Positions 5,765 to 9,623 of a DNA stretch of 9,623 nucleotides are shown piece after piece. How positions within the stretch are numbered: the stretch's first letter is position 1; each line of letters starts with the position of its first letter. The stretch is taken from NCBI GenBank assembly GCA_023405705.1, contig JAEXXR010000495.1, forward strand, positions 1 to 9,623, read 5' to 3'. This DNA is from Actinomycetes bacterium (GTDB taxonomy: Bacteria; Actinomycetota; Thermoleophilia; Solirubrobacterales; Solirubrobacteraceae). A program made the position numbers and the translations under genes. The notes below the pieces were generated by a model. That model was not told where the DNA came from. It made no database searches and saw only the letters and a list, made by a program, of their open reading frames with translations.

Positions 5765-6002
5765 GCACGAGTCGCGCGCGGGTGCTTCCTCGCCGCGCGG
5801 CGGCTGAAACGTCGTCGTGGCGGCGGGCGCTCGCAGACGTCTCGGCCGGCGCGCGAAGCAGGCGTGAAGGGGTGGCGGACGCGGCGTGGGGAGGCGGCGG
5901 GGCGGGCGTCGAGACGCGGTGGAGCCGGTCGGCGGGAGCCGCCGACGACAGACTGACAACACCCGCCGCCACTTCCCCCTGGCGCCTTGGCCGGCTGGCC
6001 AG

Positions 6003-6008
6003 TATGGT
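6003..6008 (+). promoter_or_regulatory. -10 box of the cytochrome P450 gene (possible leaderless start)
   Basis: TATGGT matches TANNNT and ends exactly 7 nt before the ATG at 6016. No Shine-Dalgarno precedes that ATG. The box contains the alternative ATG at 6004, which argues against that codon as start. No clear -35 is present. Confidence 0.45.
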
Positions 6009-6015
6009 CGGTCGC

Positions 6016-7455
6016 ATGGCTGTCGAGGCGCCGGAGCAGCTCAGTGGAAATCCGTTCGTGCGGATCTTCAACGACCTCAACACGGAGCGGACGGCGGAGG
6101 TGCCGTTCCCGCCCGGGCTGACCGACTTCAACGTGAGACGGACGATCGGGTTCGTGCGCGATCCGCTGCCGGTGCTGCTGCCGGCCTACCAGCGGTTCGG
6201 GCCGATCTTCAGCCTGCGCGTGATGCACGGGCGGGTCGTCGTGATGCTGGGCCCGGAGGCCAACCACTTCATCACCGTCTCGCACGCCCACCTGTTCCAC
6301 TGGCGGGAGGGGAGCTTCGGCGACCTGATCCCCCTCCTCGGCGACGGGCTGCTGACGATCGACGGGCCGTATCACCGCCGCGCGCGGCGGATCATGCTGC
6401 CGGCCTTCCACCGCGAGCGGATCGCCGCGGCCGCCGACACGATGCGCGACGAGACGCTCCGCGCGCTCGACGGCTGGCAGCCCGGCCAGCTCTTCGACGT
6501 CTACCACTGGGCGCGCGAGCTGGCGCTCCGGATCGCGATGAAGGCGCTGTTCGGCCTCGACCCGGACGAGGACGGCGCCGGCAGACGGGCCGCGGTCGAC
6601 TTCGAGCGCGCGCTCTCCTTCTACGGCACCGACTTCGCCGTCCGCCTGCTGCGCGGGCCCGGCACGCCGTGGCGCCGGATGCTCGAAGCACGCAAGACGC
6701 TCGACGAGATCATCTACGCCGAGATCGCCAGACGCCGGCGGCAGCCCGACCCCGAGCGCACCGACGTGATGAGCATGCTGCTCGACGCGCGCGACGAGGA
6801 CGGCTCCACGCTCTCCGACGGCGAGGTCCGCGACCAGGTGATGACGCTCCTGTTCGCCGGGCACGACACGACCACCTCGACGGTCGCCTTCATGCTCTAC
6901 GAGCTCGCCCGCCATCCGGCGGCCCTGGCGAAGATCCTCGACGAGCAGGACCGCGTCCTCGCCGGCGGCCGCGCGCCGACCGCCGCCGAGCTGACCGGCG
7001 ACGCCCTCCCCGAGCTGGAGATGGCGCTGGAGGAGACGCTGCGTCTCTACCCCGCCGCCTGGGTCGGTCCGCGCAAGGCGGTCGAGTCGTTCGAGTTCGG
7101 CGGCTTCACCGTCCCCGCCGGCGCCTACGTCAACTACAGCTCGTGGGCGAGCCATCGCCTCCCCGACGTCTGGCCCGAGCCGGAGGCGTTCGTCCCCGAG
7201 CGCTTCACGCCGGAGGCGAAGGCGCGCCTGCCGAAGGGCGCCTACGTCCCCTTCGGCGGCGGCTCGCGCACCTGCATCGGGATGCGCTTCGGCCAGCAGG
7301 AGATCCGCACGATCGTCACGCTGCTGCTCCAGCGCCACCATCTGGAGCTGTTTCCCGGCCGCACGATGACGGTCCGCCAGATGCCGACGCTCAGCCCGCG
7401 CGAGCCGCTGGAGATGGTCGTCCGCGAGCGCGGCGTCCCCGCCGGGCTCGCGTGA
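6016..7455 (+). CDS. Cytochrome P450 monooxygenase
   Basis: This 479-aa heme-thiolate monooxygenase has all the family hallmarks. The I-helix oxygen-activation motif is AGHDTT (residues 281-286), the K-helix ExxR is Glu340-Arg343 (EETLR), the PERF motif is at 394-397, and the heme loop FGGGSRTCIG (413-422) carries the axial ligand Cys420. There is no signal peptide or N-terminal membrane anchor, so it should be soluble and depend on separate electron donors; no ferredoxin or ferredoxin reductase gene is in the window. The region GDGLLTIDGPYHRRARRIMLPAF is the usual C-helix area with a heme-propionate-binding WxxxR-like or HRxxR segment (His120, Arg121, Arg124). Substrate cannot be told from sequence; the style resembles bacterial P450s acting on fatty acids, terpenoids or sterols. 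Start: ATG 6016 is preferred because of the TATGGT box 7 nt upstream; ATG 6004 adds only MVGR. Family firm, subfamily unassigned. Confidence 0.96.
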   Translation: MAVEAPEQLSGNPFVRIFNDLNTERTAEVPFPPGLTDFNVRRTIGFVRDPLPVLLPAYQRFGPIFSLRVMHGRVVVMLGPEANHFITVSHAHLFHWREGSFGDLIPLLGDGLLTIDGPYHRRARRIMLPAFHRERIAAAADTMRDETLRALDGWQPGQLFDVYHWARELALRIAMKALFGLDPDEDGAGRRAAVDFERALSFYGTDFAVRLLRGPGTPWRRMLEARKTLDEIIYAEIARRRRQPDPERTDVMSMLLDARDEDGSTLSDGEVRDQVMTLLFAGHDTTTSTVAFMLYELARHPAALAKILDEQDRVLAGGRAPTAAELTGDALPELEMALEETLRLYPAAWVGPRKAVESFEFGGFTVPAGAYVNYSSWASHRLPDVWPEPEAFVPERFTPEAKARLPKGAYVPFGGGSRTCIGMRFGQQEIRTIVTLLLQRHHLELFPGRTMTVRQMPTLSPREPLEMVVRERGVPAGLA

Positions 7456-7462
7456 CGACGAG

Positions 7463-7477
7463 CGGGCCTCGCGCCCG
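7463..7477 (+). terminator. Weak hairpin after the P450 gene
   Basis: CGGGC (7463-7467) and GCCCG (7473-7477) give a 5-bp stem with a 5-base loop, 8 bases past the P450 stop. There is no T-tract, so this is a weak candidate. Confidence 0.22.
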
Positions 7478-7505
7478 AGCCGCGCCGCGCCGCGCCGTCG
7501 CGCCC

Positions 7506-7527
7506 GAGACTGAGACCGATCCGAGAC
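7506..7527 (+). repeat. Three GAGAC direct repeats upstream of the 7595 gene
   Basis: GAGAC occurs at 7506-7510, 7512-7516 and 7523-7527, just upstream of the -35 at 7538. The first and third copies share a CC prefix. The position is suitable for an activator, but the repeats are short. Confidence 0.25.
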
Positions 7528-7537
7528 CTGTCCGGCA

Positions 7538-7566
7538 CTGACGAAAGCTCCCGCCGGCCGTAGCTT
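7538..7566 (+). promoter_or_regulatory. Promoter of the 7595 gene (CTGACG-N17-TAGCTT)
   Basis: CTGACG (7538-7543, four matches to TTGACA), a 17-base spacer and TAGCTT (7561-7566, TANNNT type) predict a start near 7573, about 22 bases before the ATG. This leaves room for the strong AGGAGG at 7584-7589. Confidence 0.5.
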
Positions 7567-7568
7567 TC
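7543..7568. promoter_or_regulatory. Perfect inverted repeat overlapping the promoter, candidate operator
   Basis: GAAAGCT (7543-7549) and AGCTTTC (7562-7568) are perfect 7-bp arms around 12 bases that hold a GCCGGC core. The left arm starts on the last base of the -35 and the right arm covers the -10, as expected for a repressor site. As RNA the stem would be AT-rich with a large loop, a poor terminator for the P450 gene. Confidence 0.5.
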
Positions 7569-7594
7569 ATCCCGGCACGCACCAGGAGGGAACG

Positions 7595-7897
7595 ATGGGC
7601 TTCACGAGCGACGAACGGCTGAACGACCCCACCCGCCGGCAGGCGGACGCGCAGCGGCTGATGGCGACCGGCCTCGTCGGTCAGGCGACGGTCGAGGCGC
7701 TGCGCGACACCGGCATGACGATCAACGGCAACCCGCACGTCGAGTTCGAGCTGCTCGTCAGCGTCGACGGCGCCGACCCGTACCCGGTCACCCACCGCCA
7801 GGCCGTCTCGCGGCTCGTGATCTCCAACTTCCAGCCCGGTGCGTCGATCCCCGTACGCGTCGATCCGGCCGATCGCACGCGCGTCCTGATCGGCTGA
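7595..7897 (+). CDS. Small conserved-looking protein of unknown function
   Basis: This is a 100-aa soluble protein with no signal peptide, membrane segment or cysteine. After a charged N-terminus (residues 1-24) the pattern is all-beta: GLVGQATVEALRDTGMTINGNPHVEFELLVSV (26-57), PYPVTHRQAVSRLVISNF (64-81) and a closing PGASIPVRVDPADRTRVLIG (81-100). The closing segment, with its PGxxxPVRVDPxD turn, resembles small beta-barrel proteins found in actinobacteria, sometimes beside SHOCT-type domains; I do not recognise a named family or function. It is a real gene: AGGAGG lies 5 nt before the ATG, a promoter and inverted repeat stand upstream, and a hairpin follows the stop by 6 bases. It is transcribed in the same direction as P450 but has its own promoter 139 bp downstream, so it is probably independently regulated. 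Confidence 0.82.
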   Translation: MGFTSDERLNDPTRRQADAQRLMATGLVGQATVEALRDTGMTINGNPHVEFELLVSVDGADPYPVTHRQAVSRLVISNFQPGASIPVRVDPADRTRVLIG

Positions 7898-7903
7898 GGC
7901 CCG

Positions 7904-7931
7904 CCGCGGATCCCGGGAGAGGAGTCCGCGG
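7904..7931 (+). terminator. Hairpin just after the 7595 gene
   Basis: CCGCGGA (7904-7910) pairs perfectly with TCCGCGG (7925-7931), and TCC/GGA inside can extend the stem past one bulged G. It starts 6 bases after the stop codon. No T-tract follows. Confidence 0.45.
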
Positions 7932-7950
7932 CCAGCTGCCGAATCAGACG

Positions 7951-8000
7951 GGTCCGGGCAGCCGGTGGCGCCGGCGAATCGTCACCGGCTGCTCGGGACC
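7951..8000. terminator. Long hairpin between convergent genes
   Basis: A perfect 9-bp pairing of CAGCCGGTG (7959-7967) with CACCGGCTG (7983-7991) is extended outward by GGG/CTC (one G-T pair), one bulged G, and GGTCC (7951-7955) with GGACC (7996-8000). The total is about 17 pairs around a 15-base loop. It lies 15 bases past the stop of the minus-strand dehydrogenase and after the plus-strand gene, so it could terminate both. No T-tract is present. Confidence 0.5.
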
Positions 8001-8014
8001 CTGGTCGCGCAGCG

Positions 8015-8875
8015 CTACGCGTAGTCGTAGAAGCCGCGGCCGGTCTTGCGGCCGAGGCGGCCCGCGGCGACCATCCGCTTCATCAGCGGCGGCGGCGCGT
8101 ACTCGTCGCGCTTGAACTCCTCGTAGAGCGAGTCGCACACCGCATACAGCACGTCGAGGCCGATGAAGTCGACGAGCGTCAGCGGGCCCATCGGGTGGCC
8201 GGCGCCGAGCTTCATCGCGGCGTCGATGTCCTCGGCGGAGGCGAAGCCCTCCTCGTACATCCGCACCGCCGCCATCAGGTACGGCACGAGCAGGAAGTTG
8301 ACGACGAAGCCGGAGCGGTCCTTCGTGCGCACCGCCGTCTTGCCGAGCGCGCCGACGAACGCCTCGGCGCGCGCGATCGTCTCGTCGGAGGTGTCGAGCG
8401 CGACGACGATCTCGACCAGCTTCATCACCGGCACCGGCGAGAAGAAGTGCAGGCCGAGGACGCGGTCGGCGCGGCCGGTCGCGGCGGCCAGCTGGGCGAT
8501 CGGGATCGACGACGTGTTGGAGGCCAGCAGCGACTCGGGCGGCAGCGTCCGATCGAGCCTGCCGAAGATCTCGGCCTTGACGGCCTCGTCCTCGACGACC
8601 GCCTCGATCGCCAGGTCGGCGGCTGCCAGCGCGCCGAAGTCGGTCGTCCAGGTGATGCGCTCCAGCATCGCCTTGCCGCCGTCCTCGTCGAGCTTGCCGC
8701 CCTTGACCGCCTTCGCGATCGAGGCCGCGATCCGCTCGCGCGAGCCGTCGAGGCGGGCCTCCTCCGGCTCGAACAGGATCACGCGCGAACCGGCCCGTGC
8801 CGTCGATTCCGCGATGCCCGAGCCCATGAAGCCCGCGCCTACTACGCCGACCGTGTCGACCCCTACTGCCGTCAT
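8015..8875 (-). CDS. 3-hydroxyacyl-CoA (3-hydroxybutyryl-CoA) dehydrogenase
   Basis: This 286-aa enzyme oxidises 3-hydroxyacyl-CoA to 3-ketoacyl-CoA with NAD, or runs in reverse with NAD(P)H. It has the standard single-function length. The N-terminal Rossmann fold has GAGFMG (13-18) and acidic FEPEEAR (35-41), which favours NAD. Active-site residues of the family are present: Ser122 in ASNTSSIPI, the catalytic His143 in GLHFFSPVPVMKLVEIV with its partner Glu155, and Asn193 in FVVNFLLVPYL. The C-terminal helical domain (about 190-286) includes the conserved MKLGAGHPMGPLTLVDFIGLD block and ends in GRGFYDYA. The start at 8875 has AGAGGAA about 7 nt upstream. Likely roles are beta-oxidation, butyrate or polyhydroxybutyrate metabolism, or a PaaH-like step in phenylacetate breakdown; none can be chosen from one gene. 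A MarR regulator lies 146 bp upstream on the same strand. Confidence 0.95.
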   Translation of the reverse strand: MTAVGVDTVGVVGAGFMGSGIAESTARAGSRVILFEPEEARLDGSRERIAASIAKAVKGGKLDEDGGKAMLERITWTTDFGALAAADLAIEAVVEDEAVKAEIFGRLDRTLPPESLLASNTSSIPIAQLAAATGRADRVLGLHFFSPVPVMKLVEIVVALDTSDETIARAEAFVGALGKTAVRTKDRSGFVVNFLLVPYLMAAVRMYEEGFASAEDIDAAMKLGAGHPMGPLTLVDFIGLDVLYAVCDSLYEEFKRDEYAPPPLMKRMVAAGRLGRKTGRGFYDYA

Positions 8876-8899
8876 GCCAGGTTCCTCTCGTTCACTGCG

Positions 8900-8909
8900 A
8901 CGGCGCCGT
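8900..8909. repeat. Palindrome ACGGCGCCGT upstream of the dehydrogenase
   Basis: This perfect 10-bp palindrome sits 25-34 bases upstream of the dehydrogenase ATG. It could be an operator for the neighbouring MarR protein, but short GC palindromes are expected by chance here. Confidence 0.2.
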
Positions 8910-9021
8910 GCCGCGCCGCCGGCCCCGCAGGGTATCCCGGACGGTATGCGACCTTCCTCCTAAACAGGCGCTCACCGCTGCTCCGTCGCGGCGAACGGGT
9001 GGGCGGGACCCGACGAACGGG

Positions 9022-9534
9022 CTAGGCCGAGAAGTCGCCCTCGTCGCGGCGGATCGCGGTCAGCAGCTCGGTGATCGCGTCCTGCTGCGTCTCGCTCAGC
9101 GGCTCGGTCGCGAAGCCGGCGGCGTTGAGCGTCGCGGTCGCCCGCTCCGCCAGCTCGCGCCCGGCCGGCGTGATCGCGATCAGCGTCGAGCGGCGGTCCT
9201 GCGCGTGCGAGACGCGCGTGACGAGGCCGGCCTCCTCGAGCCGGTCGGCCATGTGCGTCATCGACGTGCGATGGACCTGCAGCCGCTCGCCCATCTTGCC
9301 GACCGGCAGCGCGCCTCTCCTGCTGAAGACGAGCAGCATCAGCGTCTCGTAGCGCGGGAAGGTGAGGCCGTGCGGTCTCAGCAGCTCGTTGAGGCGCGCG
9401 AGCAGGATCTGCTGCGTGCGCATGATCGAGGTGACCGCCGCCATCGGGCGGGCCGGCTCCTCGCCCCAGCGATCGCGCCAGTGGCGGCGCGCCTCGGCGA
9501 TCGGGTCGAACGGCAGCGGCTGCGACTCGGCCAT
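9022..9534 (-). CDS. MarR-family transcriptional regulator
   Basis: This 170-aa regulator is of normal MarR length. Helical dimerisation segments lie at residues about 31-55 (AAVTSIMRTQQILLARLNELL) and 145-165. Between them is the winged helix: LTFPRYETLMLLVFSRRGALPVGKMGERL (57-85), the recognition helix VHRTSMTHMADRLEEAGLV (87-105), and the wing with the family signature DRRSTLIAITPAG (113-125). There are no cysteines, so ligand sensing rather than thiol oxidation is expected; in fatty-acid and aromatic catabolism, MarR proteins often bind acyl-CoA thioesters. It is upstream of and codirectional with the 3-hydroxyacyl-CoA dehydrogenase, which is its probable target. The ATG at 9534 has only a moderate AAAGG about 10 nt upstream; the frame stays open to the window edge, so a longer N-terminus cannot be excluded, but no other start codon is seen in it. 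Confidence 0.92.
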   Translation of the reverse strand: MAESQPLPFDPIAEARRHWRDRWGEEPARPMAAVTSIMRTQQILLARLNELLRPHGLTFPRYETLMLLVFSRRGALPVGKMGERLQVHRTSMTHMADRLEEAGLVTRVSHAQDRRSTLIAITPAGRELAERATATLNAAGFATEPLSETQQDAITELLTAIRRDEGDFSA

Positions 9535-9623
9535 CGCCCCGAAGCCTTTCAGACGACGCGGCCGACGCGCGGTGCGACCCTGCGCGCCCGCTGCGCGCGC
9601 GCTCGCCGAGCGGGCGACGAGAA

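Noticed and set aside
7479..7498. Pentamer repeat, GCCGC three times then GCCGT, after the P450 gene
   Set aside because: It is too short and too close to background composition to call a functional repeat.
8956..8961. Strong AGGAGG on the minus strand in the gap upstream of the dehydrogenase
   Set aside because: No ATG, GTG or TTG follows at a usable distance and the dehydrogenase already has its own site nearer 8875; a 27-codon GTG frame across it has no support.
8973..9021. Regulatory RNA or riboswitch in the gap between MarR and the dehydrogenase
   Set aside because: I see no stable nested stems or known conserved motif beyond GC-rich chance pairings.
8163..9025. Plus-strand frames opposite the dehydrogenase (266 and 276 codons)
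   Set aside because: They are antisense to a complete, motif-bearing enzyme and have no family resemblance.
9535..9623. Possible C-terminus of another minus-strand gene ending at 9549-9551
   Set aside because: One frame does end there in TGA, but the visible residues are only Arg/Ala/Val-rich low complexity and another two frames are equally open; there is not enough sequence to support a gene.

Overview
The window is very GC-rich with strong GC bias at third codon positions. It carries an actinobacterial-style arsenic cluster (ArsR with CC and CVC cysteines, Acr3, ArsC with an MGCGDxCP motif) and several TANNNT boxes placed 7 nt before an ATG, as in leaderless actinobacterial promoters. I infer a high-GC actinobacterium. 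A Thermoleophilia (Solirubrobacterales-like) source is my best guess from the look of the proteins and is not proven. I see no mobile element, integrase, CRISPR array or rRNA.

Layout: (1) 1-470, minus: an ECF-type sigma factor cut by the window edge, divergent from (2) a two-helix membrane protein with a Tim44-like domain (653-1405, plus). (3) 1475-2706, minus: an imine-reductase-like NADPH enzyme followed by an HxlR regulator whose ribosome binding site lies in a predicted hairpin. (4) 2871-5615: a compact arsenic resistance cluster of two divergent arms, arsR-arsM on minus and acr3-arsC on plus, sharing one control region with a 31-bp imperfect palindrome. (5) 5673-5746, minus: tRNA-Asp(GTC). 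(6) 6016-7455, plus: a complete cytochrome P450 without a redox partner nearby, then (7) a 100-aa unknown protein (7595-7897) with a well-formed promoter overlapped by a perfect inverted repeat. (8) 8015-9534, minus: MarR regulator and 3-hydroxyacyl-CoA dehydrogenase.

How the genes work together: ArsC reduces arsenate to arsenite, Acr3 exports arsenite, ArsM methylates it, and ArsR most likely represses both arms from the shared operator. HxlR with the imine reductase, and MarR with the CoA dehydrogenase, look like separate regulator-enzyme pairs. The convergent gaps (1406-1474 and 7898-8014) and the gap after tRNA-Asp hold GC-rich hairpins that could be terminators; most lack a T-tract.

No gap exceeds 300 bases. 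The largest, 5747-6015, holds a possible tRNA promoter and the P450 -10 box and otherwise shows nothing. Gap 8876-9021 holds only the ribosome binding site of the dehydrogenase, a short palindrome and an orphan AGGAGG. The last 89 bases (9535-9623) show no recognisable gene. I did not find a convincing undescribed system; the most original observations are regulatory (RBS hairpin, ars palindrome, leaderless promoters, operator at 7543-7568).
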